Source: a candidate division WOR-3 bacterium
Lineage (GTDB): Bacteria > Hydrothermota > Hydrothermia > Hydrothermales > JAJRUZ01
Length of the DNA: 63,037 nt
Direction: 5' to 3'
Assembly: GCA_039804025.1 (NCBI GenBank)
Contig: JBDRZP010000015.1
Coordinates: 1-63,037 of the forward strand
The translations under genes were made by a program, and so were the position numbers. This document shows positions 52,633-62,074 of the stretch, in pieces (the stretch's first letter is position 1; the number at the start of each line of letters is the position of its first letter). The notes beneath the pieces were generated by a model that ran no database searches, was not told the DNA's origin, and saw only the letters and a program-made list of their open reading frames with translations.

Positions 52633-54318
52633 TTACTCTGTTATTATATTCGGTGTTATAAATATCACAATTTCCCTTTCTTCAACAGAACCTGTTCTTC
52701 CTCCAAAAAGAGCTCCAATCAGAGGTATATTTTTCAATATAGGGATACCACTTGAGGCTCTTGATCTTTTAGTACTTACAAGACCACCTATAACGGCTGT
52801 TTCACCGTTACCAAGCAAAACCCTTGTCTCAGCCTCATTTGTAAGAATTGTAAGCTGTCCTGTAGGAGTTGGCTCACCTGCCTGAGATACCTCAGTCTTT
52901 AAGTCAAGAGTTACCTGGTTCTGGGAATTTACATGTGGTGTGACTTCAAGTTTTATACCAACATCTACAAGTCTTGTTATTGGGTTACCACCAACATCAG
53001 TAGTTATAAAGGGTATTTTAACTCCACCAATTATTTTTGCTTGTTTGTTATCAGTAACAGTAATTTTAGGAGAAGATATAACTCTTGCAAATTCTTCAGA
53101 CTCAAGAGTAGCAAGTATTGTAAAAAGGTCAGTTTGAGGTGATAGATAACCAACAGTAAATCTTAAACCAGGAGCTGCGGGTAAAGTTACAGCTCCAGCT
53201 TCAGAAAAACCGGTTCCTTCTGGTCCAGGTTCAGAAGGAGATTCACTTGGATTCCTACCAATATAAACCTGCTGTGAAGGGATTCCCTGGACTATTCCAG
53301 TATATCTTCCTCCCCATTTTATTCCCAGTTCTTTTAACTTTCTTGTGTTGATTTCAACAATCCTTGCTTCTATTGCTACTTGTGGTGTTTTTACATCAAG
53401 GGATTTAATAATCTGCTCCACTTTTTGCTGTATATCCTCAATATCAGTTACAATAACTGAATTTGTATGTTCATCTTTTTCTATTCTACCTCTCTCTGTT
53501 AAAAGTTTTTGAAGTGATGTTGAAACCTCATCAGGTTTTGTAAATTCAAGCTTATAAATTCTTGTTACAAGAGGTTTTAAAAGCTGTGCCTCCTGTTCAG
53601 CCTTCCTTCTCTCTATCTCTTCCCTTTTTAGCTTATCAGGAGGAGCAATTCTCAAAACACCGTTTTCTTCAATATAAGATAATCCAACTGTTTTCAAAAC
53701 AAGTTCAAGAGCAGTCCTCCATGGTATATTGTTAACCATAACAGTAACCTTCCCTTTTACATCAGTTGTGTAAACCACATTCAAACCAACATATTCAGCA
53801 ATACCATTAATAACAGTAACTATATCTGCATTTTCAAGATTAAGTGAAATTCTCGGTTCACCTGGTTTAACGGTTGAAGGTCCAGTAGAAACAGGGGGTT
53901 TTTCTTCAATTTCAGTCGTGAATTCAGGTTTTCCTTCTTTTAAAGTATAAATACCTTCAGAACCACCTGTATTTAATAGATAAAAAGAAATTCCCTCAGC
54001 TGTTCTTACATCATAACTTTCAAAGGTAGAAGTGGTATATAAAAAAATTCTTGTTAAAGCAACACGTTGAAAGGTTTCAAGTGTAATTTTTTCGATTCCT
54101 GCCCTATTTATTACATAGGATCCAGGTGCAATCATTGTTTTATTAGTATGAACATCAAGAGCTATAACATTTGAAGTTGGTTTAAATACTGTATAAGAAA
54201 CATCTTCTGGAACAAGTATAGTAACTATGGTATTTGTCCCCTCACCCTGTATTCTTATATCACTTATTTGAGCAAATAAAGAAAATACAAAAATTAAATT
54301 TAAAATAAATTTATACAT
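52633..54318 (-). CDS. pilQ: Secretin with AMIN domain, PilQ-like
   Basis: An outer-membrane gate of a type IV pilus or type II secretion system. A 561-aa protein: signal peptide, one AMIN domain (about 20-120), an STN/N0 domain (about 150-220, ISLNLENADIVTVINGIAEY), an N1-like domain (about 240-310), then the secretin barrel (about 320-560). The barrel has VAIEARIVEINTRKLKELGI and the C-terminal signature GETAVIGGLV, then NIPLIGALFG. AGGAGG lies before the ATG. No pilMNOP genes are in the window. It lies between a lipoprotein gene and the glycosyltransferase. Confidence 0.92.
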   Translation of the reverse strand: MYKFILNLIFVFSLFAQISDIRIQGEGTNTIVTILVPEDVSYTVFKPTSNVIALDVHTNKTMIAPGSYVINRAGIEKITLETFQRVALTRIFLYTTSTFESYDVRTAEGISFYLLNTGGSEGIYTLKEGKPEFTTEIEEKPPVSTGPSTVKPGEPRISLNLENADIVTVINGIAEYVGLNVVYTTDVKGKVTVMVNNIPWRTALELVLKTVGLSYIEENGVLRIAPPDKLKREEIERRKAEQEAQLLKPLVTRIYKLEFTKPDEVSTSLQKLLTERGRIEKDEHTNSVIVTDIEDIQQKVEQIIKSLDVKTPQVAIEARIVEINTRKLKELGIKWGGRYTGIVQGIPSQQVYIGRNPSESPSEPGPEGTGFSEAGAVTLPAAPGLRFTVGYLSPQTDLFTILATLESEEFARVISSPKITVTDNKQAKIIGGVKIPFITTDVGGNPITRLVDVGIKLEVTPHVNSQNQVTLDLKTEVSQAGEPTPTGQLTILTNEAETRVLLGNGETAVIGGLVSTKRSRASSGIPILKNIPLIGALFGGRTGSVEEREIVIFITPNIITE

Positions 54319-54331
54319 TTAAAACCTCCTT

Positions 54332-54925
54332 TTATCCTTGATCAGCAAAATCAGAAACTTCCAAGGTTATTTCAATACTAACTGGATCAAGAATTTTACC
54401 TGAATAATATTCATGAGAATAAAAAGTATATCTTGCCTTTAAATATAAAACCTCAGGATTCCTATTTTTCCAAACATTATAAAAAGGGTTATACATTTCC
54501 TTTATATAGGAAGGAAGAAGAGGTAAAGTAAGGGTAACTGGAGAGTTCTTTTTTAATTCTACAGGTAAGACATATTTCAAATGTGAATAAGTCGGAATAG
54601 AAACATTACCTTGGTAAGGAGGAGCAACATTAAATGAAATCTTTTTTGGGGGTGATTGGGACATATCATAAAATTCAATATTAAAACTATCAATACTTAA
54701 AATCGGAGAATAACCTTCTTCACTTGTATTATGAGCATCGAAGGTAAAAGTGGCTGAAAGAGTATCATAAGGGAAAAAATAAGTTGAATCCTGTTCATTG
54801 AAAGAAACAATATCAATTCCAAGACTATAACTGGAAACCGAAACCCTTAAAAGATAAATCCCTTCTCTTTCTTTACATGAATAAAAAAACATAATAGTCA
54901 TAAGGAGGACTAAAATCCTCTTCAC
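54332..54925 (-). CDS. Hypothetical lipoprotein
   Basis: An exported protein of about 197 aa. The start was placed at GTG 54925, because GGAGG lies right before it; the ATG at 54937 includes that ribosome site. It then reads MKRILVLLMTIMFFYSC with a lipobox Cys. The body is beta-rich (YLLRVSVSSYSLGIDIVSFN; SPILSIDSFNIEFYDMS), perhaps one Ig-like domain. It is first in a transcript with the secretin gene 13 bases downstream, so it may be a pilotin or accessory protein; this is a guess from position only. Confidence 0.6.
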   Translation of the reverse strand: MKRILVLLMTIMFFYSCKEREGIYLLRVSVSSYSLGIDIVSFNEQDSTYFFPYDTLSATFTFDAHNTSEEGYSPILSIDSFNIEFYDMSQSPPKKISFNVAPPYQGNVSIPTYSHLKYVLPVELKKNSPVTLTLPLLPSYIKEMYNPFYNVWKNRNPEVLYLKARYTFYSHEYYSGKILDPVSIEITLEVSDFADQG

Positions 54926-54947
54926 AATTTCCTCCATTTTTTCAAAA

Positions 54948-54958
54948 GGGTTTGAACC
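54948..54958 (-). promoter_or_regulatory. 5'-leader T-loop-like hairpin before the lipoprotein-secretin operon
   Basis: Minus strand GG-TTCAAAC-CC, extendable by A/T pairs after a T-T mismatch. It is about 10 bases after the predicted start of a near-consensus promoter and about 22 bases before the GTG start. Confidence 0.55.
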
Positions 54959-54974
54959 ATTTTTAAAGTATTTT

Positions 54975-55003
54975 ATTATATAGCAAAAATTTTAATTTGT
55001 CAA
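54975..55003 (-). promoter_or_regulatory. Consensus sigma-70-like promoter
   Basis: Minus strand TTGACA (54998-55003), exactly 17 bases, TATAAT (54975-54980): a perfect consensus. It drives the lipoprotein-secretin-glycosyltransferase-M16 run. Confidence 0.8.
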
Positions 55004-55049
55004 CTTGAATTTTTAGAAAAAAATCTTTATTTTTTATTATCTTAAAATA

Positions 55050-56024
55050 ATGAAAAAAATTTATGTAAAAGATTTAATAAAATCAGAAGGAAGTTTTGAA
55101 GATATATTTTATTTGCATTCTCTTAAAAACTCGTCAGGTAAAAAGGGAGACTATATTGAACTCTTAATCTCTGATAAAACAGGAGAATTAAAAGCTTATC
55201 TTTTTGATATAAATGTTAATTTGGAGGAAGGAATATATAAAGTAAAGGGAGAAATAGGAGTATATAAGGAGGAAAAAAGAGTAATAATAAAAGAAGCTGA
55301 AAAAGTTGAAGAGGTTGAATCAATAAAAGAGGAATTTATCCCTGCATCACCGATTCCAAAGGAAATTCTTAAAAAGGAAATCTTAAAAGAAATAGATTCT
55401 CTTAATAACATCTTTTTAAAGGAATTACTTTCAAAAATTTTTAAAGGAGAATTTCTTGAAAATTTCCTTGAAGCACCAGCTGCTGTTAAATACCACCATG
55501 CTTACTCAGGAGGGCTTGCTGAACATACACTTAATGTAGTAAAAATAGTAAAAGCCATTTCTGAATGTTATAATTCTATAAACAGGGATTTACTTATAGC
55601 AGGTGCTCTTTTACATGACTTAGGAAAAGTTTTATCATACAAAATAGATTTTAAATCAAGTATGACAGATGAAGGAAGGCTTCTTGACCATATATATCTT
55701 GGAATGAAAAAAATTGATGAGGAAATTGAAAAATTCAACAAAGAAAGAGAATCTGGGGGAATATTTAAATCAAAATTTCCAGAAGATTTGAGGCTCAATC
55801 TTTTGCACCTTATAGCATCACATCATGGAACAAAAAGTCAGGGAGCTTTAACTCTCCCAATGACAAAAGAAGCCTATATCCTTTATATGGCTGATATGCT
55901 TGATGCTGAGATTTATAAATTTGATGAAGCAATAAAAATGGCACAAGAGGGTGAAAGATGGTCACCCTATCATTCTAAATTAAAAAAATCTGTATTTTTA
56001 GGAGGTGAAATAGAAAATGATTAA
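55050..56024 (+). CDS. OB-fold plus HD-domain nuclease, YhaM-like
   Basis: A 324-aa protein. The N-terminal OB-fold (about 15-85, [19 protein letters not shown]) binds nucleic acid. The HD hydrolase domain (about 150-290) has [15 protein letters not shown], the HD pair in [11 protein letters not shown], and SHHGTKSQG. This is the layout of the 3'-5' exoribonuclease YhaM and relatives. Its end overlaps secA by eight bases, so the two are coupled. Confidence 0.87.
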   Translation: MKKIYVKDLIKSEGSFEDIFYLHSLKNSSGKKGDYIELLISDKTGELKAYLFDINVNLEEGIYKVKGEIGVYKEEKRVIIKEAEKVEEVESIKEEFIPASPIPKEILKKEILKEIDSLNNIFLKELLSKIFKGEFLENFLEAPAAVKYHHAYSGGLAEHTLNVVKIVKAISECYNSINRDLLIAGALLHDLGKVLSYKIDFKSSMTDEGRLLDHIYLGMKKIDEEIEKFNKERESGGIFKSKFPEDLRLNLLHLIASHHGTKSQGALTLPMTKEAYILYMADMLDAEIYKFDEAIKMAQEGERWSPYHSKLKKSVFLGGEIEND

Positions 56025-58983
56025 AAAAATTTTAAAAAAAATATTCGTCTCAAGAAATGAAAGAGTTATAAGGAAATTATGGCCTATAGTTAAAAAGGTA
56101 AACGAAATATACGAAACTTACCATCATCTTACTGATGAAGACCTGATTAAAAAAACTGAAGAATTTGTCCAGAGACTAAAAGATGGTGAAAGTGATATGG
56201 AAATTCTACCTGAAGCTTTTGCCCTTGTTAAAGAAGCTTGCAGAAGACTTGTTGGAAAAAAGTGGAAAATAACTGGCCAGGATTATGAATGGGATATGAT
56301 TCCCTTTGATGTTCAGATTCTTGGTGCTATAGTTTTGCATCAAGGTAAAATAGCAGAAATGGCAACAGGTGAAGGTAAAACCCTCGTTGCCACAATGCCA
56401 CTTTACCTTAATTCACTTATTGGAAGAGCAAGAGGATTAAAAGGTGATAAAAGATTTTTAGTTAATGGCTCACCAAGGGGAATAAACCACCTTGTTACAG
56501 TAAATGATTATCTTGCAAGGAGAGATAGAGAATGGATGGGACCTGTTTATGAGATGCTTGGACTTGAAGTTGGGGTAATTCAGAGTGGTATGGAACCAGA
56601 GGAAAGAAAACCCGAATATAACAAAGATATAACCTATGGAACAAATAATGAATTCGGATTTGATTATTTAAGAGACAATATGGTTTACAGAAAAGAAGAC
56701 AAAGTCCAAAGAGGTCATATATACGCAATAGTTGATGAAATTGACTCCATTTTAATAGATGAAGCAAGAACTCCGCTTATAATATCTGGACCAATAGAAA
56801 GAACAAGCAATTATTTATATAAAGAAGCTAAACCCCATGTAGAAAGAGTTGTTAAAAAACAGATGCTACTTGTTAATCAAATTTTAAATGAAGCAGAAAA
56901 AGATTTAAGCCAGGGGAAAAAAGAAGAAGCAGCTGAAAAAATACTTCTTGCTAAAAAAGGTGCTCCCAAATCAAGAAAACTTTTTAAACTCTTACAAGAA
57001 CCAGATATATTAAAACTTACAGAAAAAATTGAACTTGAACTTTTAAAAGAAAAGAAAATAAGAGAATTTGAAAGCGAACTTTTTTACGTGATAGATGAAA
57101 AATCTCATAATGTAGATTTAACAGAAAAAGGAAGAAAAGAATTTTTGACCATAGATAAAGATTTATTTGTTTTACCTGATCTTTCAATTGAATTAACAAA
57201 AATTGAAAAGGATGAAACTCTTTCACCAAGAGAAAAATTTTATGAAAAGGAAAAAGTAATAAGAGAATATTCAGAAAAATCTGAAAAAATTCATGCTATA
57301 AAGCAACTTTTGAAAGCTTACTCCCTTTTTGAAAAAGATGTAGATTATGTAGTTATGGATGGAAAAGTAATCATCGTTGACGAATTTACAGGAAGATTGA
57401 TGCCTGGAAGAAGATGGTCAGATGGGTTACATGAGGCAGTTGAAGCAAAAGAGGGGGTTGAAATACAAAGGGAAACTCAAACACTTGCAACAATTACACT
57501 TCAAAATTATTTCAGAATGTATGAGAAACTTGCCGGAATGACTGGAACAGCTATAACAGAAGCTCAAGAATTCTGGGAGATTTATAAACTTGACGTCATT
57601 GTTATACCAACAAACAAACCTGTTATTAGAGTTGATCTTCCTGATATCATATTTAAAACAAAAAAGGAAAAATACCAGGCAGTTATTGAAGAAATAAAGA
57701 AAAACTTTAAAATTGGAAGACCTGTTCTTGTGGGAACAACTTCTGTTGAAGTCTCGGAATTACTTTCAAGAATGTTAAAAAGAGAAGGAATACCTCATCA
57801 TGTTTTAAATGCTAAATATCATCAACAGGAAGCAGAAATAATTGCAAGAGCAGGACAGAAGTATGCTGTGACAATTGCAACAAACATGGCGGGAAGAGGC
57901 ACTGATATAAAGCTGGGAGAAGGTGTTAGAGAACTTGGGGGACTTTACATTATAGGAACAGAAAAACATGAAGCGAGGAGGATTGATAGGCAATTAAGGG
58001 GAAGAGCAGGCAGACAGGGTGACCCTGGAACAACAAAATTCTTTTTATCACTTGAAGATGACCTTTTGAGACTATTTGGTTCTGACAAAGTAAAAGAGTT
58101 AATGGAAAGATTTGGAAAAAAGGATGAAGGACCCATTGAAAGTAAACTTGTTACAAGGGCTCTTGAAACAGCACAGAAAAGAGTTGAAATGCAGAACTTT
58201 GAAATCAGAAAAAGACTTCTTGAATATGATGATGTGATGAATAAGCAGAGAGAGGTAATCTATGGTTTGAGAAATGAGATCTTAGAAGGAGAAAATATGA
58301 AAGAACTCATTTTGAACGATTATGTCCTTGATCTTGTAGAGGAATTAATGGAAAGATTTTTAGCTTCAGAAGAAAAGGAAGAATGGAGTATTGATGAATT
58401 TCTGGGGGAACTATCATATCATTTTCTTGCTGATTTTTCTGATTTAAAAGAAATTGAAGATAAAAATAAAATCAAAGAAGAAGTTCTAAAAAGGATTAAG
58501 GAACTCTATGAAATGAGAGAGGAAATATTTGGACAGGAAAGAATGAGAGATTTGGAAAGAGCTAGTCTTCTTTTCACTCTTGATACAGCCTGGAGAGAGC
58601 ACCTTTACGCTTTAGATCACTTAAGAGAAGGAATATACTTAAGAGCATATGGTCAAAAAGACCCCCTGATTGAATATAAACAGGAAGCATACAGAATGTT
58701 TGAGGAACTTTTAAGAAGGATAAGAAATGAAACAATACACAGACTTTTCCATGCTAAAATTGTTGAAGCAGAAAGAAAAGTTGATTTAAGTAAATTAAGG
58801 GAAATTCGACCTGAACTTGTAAGAACCTTAAGTATCTCAAAAAAAGAAGAGGAAAGTAAAAGTGAAGTAAAAACTCTTTCACCCAGTTTCACTATAAAAA
58901 GAGATATACCAAAGGTTGGCAGAAATGATCCTTGTCCCTGTGGAAGCGGTAAAAAATATAAGAAGTGCCATGGTAAAACTTGA
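56017..58983 (+). CDS. secA: Protein translocase ATPase SecA
   Basis: Motor of Sec protein export. 988 aa, longer than E. coli SecA (901 aa). Walker A is MATGEGKT (about 114-121). The Walker B/DEAD region is [22 protein letters not shown] (within 245-266). A helical insertion of about 60 residues follows at about 275-345. NBD2 contains [16 protein letters not shown] and [18 protein letters not shown]. The C-terminal zinc SEC-C motif is [19 protein letters not shown], which binds SecB or ribosomes. It overlaps the YhaM-like gene. Confidence 0.96.
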   Translation: MIKKILKKIFVSRNERVIRKLWPIVKKVNEIYETYHHLTDEDLIKKTEEFVQRLKDGESDMEILPEAFALVKEACRRLVGKKWKITGQDYEWDMIPFDVQILGAIVLHQGKIAEMATGEGKTLVATMPLYLNSLIGRARGLKGDKRFLVNGSPRGINHLVTVNDYLARRDREWMGPVYEMLGLEVGVIQSGMEPEERKPEYNKDITYGTNNEFGFDYLRDNMVYRKEDKVQRGHIYAIVDEIDSILIDEARTPLIISGPIERTSNYLYKEAKPHVERVVKKQMLLVNQILNEAEKDLSQGKKEEAAEKILLAKKGAPKSRKLFKLLQEPDILKLTEKIELELLKEKKIREFESELFYVIDEKSHNVDLTEKGRKEFLTIDKDLFVLPDLSIELTKIEKDETLSPREKFYEKEKVIREYSEKSEKIHAIKQLLKAYSLFEKDVDYVVMDGKVIIVDEFTGRLMPGRRWSDGLHEAVEAKEGVEIQRETQTLATITLQNYFRMYEKLAGMTGTAITEAQEFWEIYKLDVIVIPTNKPVIRVDLPDIIFKTKKEKYQAVIEEIKKNFKIGRPVLVGTTSVEVSELLSRMLKREGIPHHVLNAKYHQQEAEIIARAGQKYAVTIATNMAGRGTDIKLGEGVRELGGLYIIGTEKHEARRIDRQLRGRAGRQGDPGTTKFFLSLEDDLLRLFGSDKVKELMERFGKKDEGPIESKLVTRALETAQKRVEMQNFEIRKRLLEYDDVMNKQREVIYGLRNEILEGENMKELILNDYVLDLVEELMERFLASEEKEEWSIDEFLGELSYHFLADFSDLKEIEDKNKIKEEVLKRIKELYEMREEIFGQERMRDLERASLLFTLDTAWREHLYALDHLREGIYLRAYGQKDPLIEYKQEAYRMFEELLRRIRNETIHRLFHAKIVEAERKVDLSKLREIRPELVRTLSISKKEEESKSEVKTLSPSFTIKRDIPKVGRNDPCPCGSGKKYKKCHGKT

Positions 58984-59029
58984 AAATAAGTTTAAAAAAA
59001 GTTTATAATAATAAAAAGGAGTAAGGAAA

Positions 59030-59524
59030 ATGAAGGGTAAGGACACAAGGAGTTATATTTATAAATTAAAAGATCCATATATGGATAAAAATTTATATGT
59101 GGACCCCACAATTTGTCCTACCTGCGGTCTTCTTTACCACAGAAAAAGATGGATCAATAATCCTGAACTCTTGAAGGAATTGAAAGGAAACCATAAAGAA
59201 ATACAACAGAAAGAATGTCCTGCTTGTAGAAAAATAAGGGATAAATATCCTCTCGGAATTATAGAGATTTTTGGTGATTTTGTGGAGCAAAAAAACGAAG
59301 AAATTCATTCAAGGATAAAACATATTGCAGGTGAGGAGTTTACTCATAACCCCCTTGAGAGAATAATGAGTGTAAAAAATGAAAAGAATAGGATAATTAT
59401 TGAAACTACAACAGAACATCTTGCGGAAAAAATAGGTAAAAAAATTGCAAAAACTTTTAATAAAAAAGTTAAAATAAGTTTTTCAGACACTGAGAAATTT
59501 GTTAGAGTTTTTGTAAGTGATTAA
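59030..59524 (+). CDS. BCAM0308-like zinc-ribbon protein
   Basis: A 164-aa cytosolic protein. Two CxxC pairs form a zinc ribbon: ICPTCGLLYHRKRW (about 27-40) and CPACRKIRDKYPLGI (about 66-80). The C-terminal half (about 100-162) is an alpha-beta domain (IIIETTTEHLAEKIGKKIAK). It matches the uncharacterised BCAM0308 family, which has some resemblance to NMD3-like zinc ribbons. It lies 46 bases after secA, with a TATAAT-like box in between, and 18 bases before the DUF502 gene. Confidence 0.75.
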   Translation: MKGKDTRSYIYKLKDPYMDKNLYVDPTICPTCGLLYHRKRWINNPELLKELKGNHKEIQQKECPACRKIRDKYPLGIIEIFGDFVEQKNEEIHSRIKHIAGEEFTHNPLERIMSVKNEKNRIIIETTTEHLAEKIGKKIAKTFNKKVKISFSDTEKFVRVFVSD

Positions 59525-59542
59525 AAAGGGGGGAGTAAGAAA

Positions 59543-60175
59543 ATTAAAAAGTATCTCATAACGGGTATTGCTTCACTTTTTCCTATTTTTGTAACTTTAT
59601 ATATTCTCTATATTATAATTAAGTTTGCTGGAACCAATATTGGAAATTTTTTTGTAAAGATAGGAATTCTAAGAACAGAAAATGTTTTTGTTTCAACCGT
59701 TTTTGGACTAATTTTTTCTTTTATATTTATTTACCTTGTTGGTTTTTTTGTTACAACTTTAATAGGTAAAAGAATATTTGAGTATGGGGAAAATTTTTTA
59801 GTAAAACTTCCTTTAATAAGAGGTTTTTATTCTGGAGCAAAAAAATTAACTGATGCTATTTTTTCCCAGAAAACAGCCTTTAAAAAGGTTATCTTTGTAG
59901 AATTTCCAATGGAGGGACATTATGCAATAGGTTTTGTAACTTCTGATAAAAAATGGGAAATTAATGGGAAAAAGTTTGTAAATATCTTTATACCAACGAC
60001 TCCGAACCCCACAAGTGGATGGTATTTAATAGTCCCGGAAGATAAAATTTTTTATTTAGAACTTTCTGTTGAAGAGGCTTTAAAAGCGATCGTTTCAGCA
60101 GGTATAGTTTTGCCTGAAAAAAAAGATATATATGCTCTTTTTAAAGAATATGTTCAAAATATTCAAAAGAAATAA
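59543..60175 (+). CDS. DUF502 membrane protein with ATT start
   Basis: A 210-aa membrane protein. It has two N-terminal transmembrane helices (LITGIASLFPIFVTLYILYI and FVSTVFGLIFSFIFIYLVGF) and a soluble beta domain (VIFVEFPMEGHYAIGFVTSD; IFIPTTPNPTSGWYLIVPED), the DUF502 pattern. The first ATG in this frame is 59909, in the middle of the protein. Upstream to the in-frame TAA (59522) there is no ATG, GTG or TTG. GGGGGGAG at 59528-59535 precedes ATT at 59543, which gives the family-like N-terminus KKYLITGIASLFP. Function unknown. Confidence 0.85.
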   Translation: MKKYLITGIASLFPIFVTLYILYIIIKFAGTNIGNFFVKIGILRTENVFVSTVFGLIFSFIFIYLVGFFVTTLIGKRIFEYGENFLVKLPLIRGFYSGAKKLTDAIFSQKTAFKKVIFVEFPMEGHYAIGFVTSDKKWEINGKKFVNIFIPTTPNPTSGWYLIVPEDKIFYLELSVEEALKAIVSAGIVLPEKKDIYALFKEYVQNIQKK

Positions 60176-60896
60176 AAAGGAAAAATTTACTGAAAAGGAA
60201 AATATAGAAGATTTCATAGAAGGAATCAAAAAACTATCTGAAAAAAGAATACAGGAAGTTATGATACCAAGAATAGATATGATATGTGTCAGTCATGAGG
60301 ACACAATAAGCGAAGCCTTAAAGATATTTAAAGAATATCCTTTTTCAAGAATGCCTGTAATTAGAGAAAAAAAAGATGAAGTAATAGGTATATTATTTTT
60401 TAAAGAAATTTTACTTATGGATCCATCAGAGTATAGTAAAAAGAAAGTTACAGAAGTCATGAAAGCTCCTTATTATTTTCCAGAAAATAAAAATGCTCTT
60501 GAAGCTTTAAAGGAAATGAGAAACAAAAGAGTGCACTTTGCACTTGTTGTTGATGAATTCGGAAATGTAACCGGACTTATAACTCTCGAAGACCTTGTTG
60601 AAGAAATAGTAGGTGAAATAGTTGATGAGCTCGACCGTGATATAATTATAAAGCCTCAAAAAATTAAAGATGGATACATAATACCTGGAAGAATGCCTGT
60701 TGATGAACTTTCTAATTTAATTGATATAGAAAAGTATGATGAAGAGGAGGTATTGACAGCTGCAGGTTATATAATTGAAAAAATAAAAAGAATCCCGGAA
60801 AAAGGGGAAAAAATAAAAATTGGTAAATATTTATTTGAAATTCTTGATGCCTCAGAATCAAGAATAAATAAAATAAAAATCACAAAAATAAGTTAA
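60150..60896 (+). CDS. CorC-like CBS-pair protein
   Basis: A protein of about 248 aa. Two CBS domains (about 50-165: MIPRIDMICVSHEDTISEAL; HFALVVDEFGNVTGLITLED) are followed by the transporter-associated CorC/HlyC domain (about 175-248). It lacks the DUF21 membrane domain, so it is the soluble CorC type, linked to Mg/Co efflux. The ATG at 60150 (MFKIFKRNKKEKF) is preferred over 60132; both overlap the DUF502 gene, which suggests co-translation. Confidence 0.88.
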   Translation: MFKIFKRNKKEKFTEKENIEDFIEGIKKLSEKRIQEVMIPRIDMICVSHEDTISEALKIFKEYPFSRMPVIREKKDEVIGILFFKEILLMDPSEYSKKKVTEVMKAPYYFPENKNALEALKEMRNKRVHFALVVDEFGNVTGLITLEDLVEEIVGEIVDELDRDIIIKPQKIKDGYIIPGRMPVDELSNLIDIEKYDEEEVLTAAGYIIEKIKRIPEKGEKIKIGKYLFEILDASESRINKIKITKIS

Positions 60897-60900
60897 ATTA

Positions 60901-61644
60901 TTAAAAAGTAATTTTCATATTATCATAAGCAAGGGTAAAGGGAATATTATATTTACTTAAAAAATCTGAAATATTTCTAAACCCATATTTTAATAGCTTC
61001 ATACCGAAATGTGTCAAAATTAATTTCTTTGGCTTTGTAATTTCATAGACATAAGGTATATCCTGTAAACTTATATGATATACATCTTCTTTGGGCTCAA
61101 GCAAAACACAGTTAACAAGCAAATAATCTAAATTACTGTAAAACTTCAATATGTGTTCATCAGGTCTCGTATCTACAAGGTAACCGAAAGAAAAATTTTC
61201 TATAATAAACCCGAAACACTCAACTCCCCTGTGATTATGCATGATTGATGTTTTAAATTTTAATCCCCCAGCATCATATAGATTTTCAGGTTTTGTAATT
61301 ATAATTTCACTTAAATATTCTCTTAAATATTGAAGTAAAATATTTTCTCTTAAAACTTCCTCTGGAGTAAATAAAACTCCCCTTTTTTTAAGCCCACCTT
61401 CTGTCATCCCCTCTACTAATATATTCAATTCCCCTGTATGGTCTAAGTCTTTATGAGTTACCCATATATGAGTTATTTTGTTTGGATAAATTTTATTTTT
61501 TAAAAGGCCCTGTAAGGCACCAGGGCCAGGGTCAATATGAATCAAAAAATTTCCCCCCTTTATAATAAAACCACCACTTGATCTTATTCCTTGAAACACA
61601 ACAATCCTACCTCCACCAGAACCAAGAATAATTAATTCAATCAA
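60901..61644 (-). CDS. MBL-fold metallohydrolase, RNase Z-like layout
   Basis: A 247-aa metallo-beta-lactamase fold protein. The N-terminus LIILGSGGGRIVV and GGFIIKGGNFLIHIDPGPGA match RNase Z/CPSF-like members. The metal motif reads THKDLDHTGEL (about 63-73): standard HxHxDH with the second His replaced by Asp. Later ligands are HNHRGVECFGF (about 135), VDTRPD and LTHFG (about 216). The substrate is unknown. It overlaps the DUF523 gene by eight bases. Confidence 0.83.
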   Translation of the reverse strand: MIELIILGSGGGRIVVFQGIRSSGGFIIKGGNFLIHIDPGPGALQGLLKNKIYPNKITHIWVTHKDLDHTGELNILVEGMTEGGLKKRGVLFTPEEVLRENILLQYLREYLSEIIITKPENLYDAGGLKFKTSIMHNHRGVECFGFIIENFSFGYLVDTRPDEHILKFYSNLDYLLVNCVLLEPKEDVYHISLQDIPYVYEITKPKKLILTHFGMKLLKYGFRNISDFLSKYNIPFTLAYDNMKITF

Positions 61645-62074
61645 TCCCCTCTACATAAAATCCTTTTTCAATTAAAATCCGAGTAAAAACACCGGCACCC
61701 TTTTTTAACTTTGTTATATTTTTATCAACATAAAAGTGGACATAATTAACACCACAGGAAGGACTTTTTTCTTTTAAAAAAACTTTTTTTATACCCAAAT
61801 TTTCTAAAATTTTTAAGGCTCTTTTTGCACCCTTAACAAAATAATGGGTTTTATCCTCTCCACTTTCATTTTCTAAAACACTCTCTTCCTTAATAGAACA
61901 GGGCTTTCTTGGAACTGAAAGACCAGAAAGAATCTCAGGGCATATAGGGACTAAAATGTATTTTTGAGATAACTTGTCTAAAATTTCCTTATTTTTTTTA
62001 TCTTTACCATCAAATCTAAAAGGATAACCTAAAATACAGGCAGATATCGCTACTTTTTCTTTTTCAATACTCAA
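61637..62074 (-). CDS. DUF523 family protein
   Basis: A cysteine-containing protein of about 145 aa. Motifs: AISACILGYPFRFDGKDKKN (N-terminal), VPICPEILSGLSVPRKPCSI, and KSPSCGV (about 97-103). All match DUF523/YbbK. The start was placed at TTG 62074, inside the last codons of the Wzc-like gene. The longer frame to 62167 lies wholly in that gene and is not family-like. Function unknown; conserved cysteines suggest metal or thiol chemistry. Confidence 0.83.
   Translation of the reverse strand: MSIEKEKVAISACILGYPFRFDGKDKKNKEILDKLSQKYILVPICPEILSGLSVPRKPCSIKEESVLENESGEDKTHYFVKGAKRALKILENLGIKKVFLKEKSPSCGVNYVHFYVDKNITKLKKGAGVFTRILIEKGFYVEGID

Noticed and set aside
52607-52885. Plus-strand frame of 92 codons in the secretin region
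   Set aside because: It is antisense to the conserved C-terminal secretin motifs and has no family-like sequence of its own.
24914-54958. T-arm-like hairpins as tRNA genes or tRNA fragments
   Set aside because: No acceptor, D-arm or anticodon arm pairs around any of the sites; only the T-arm-like part is present.
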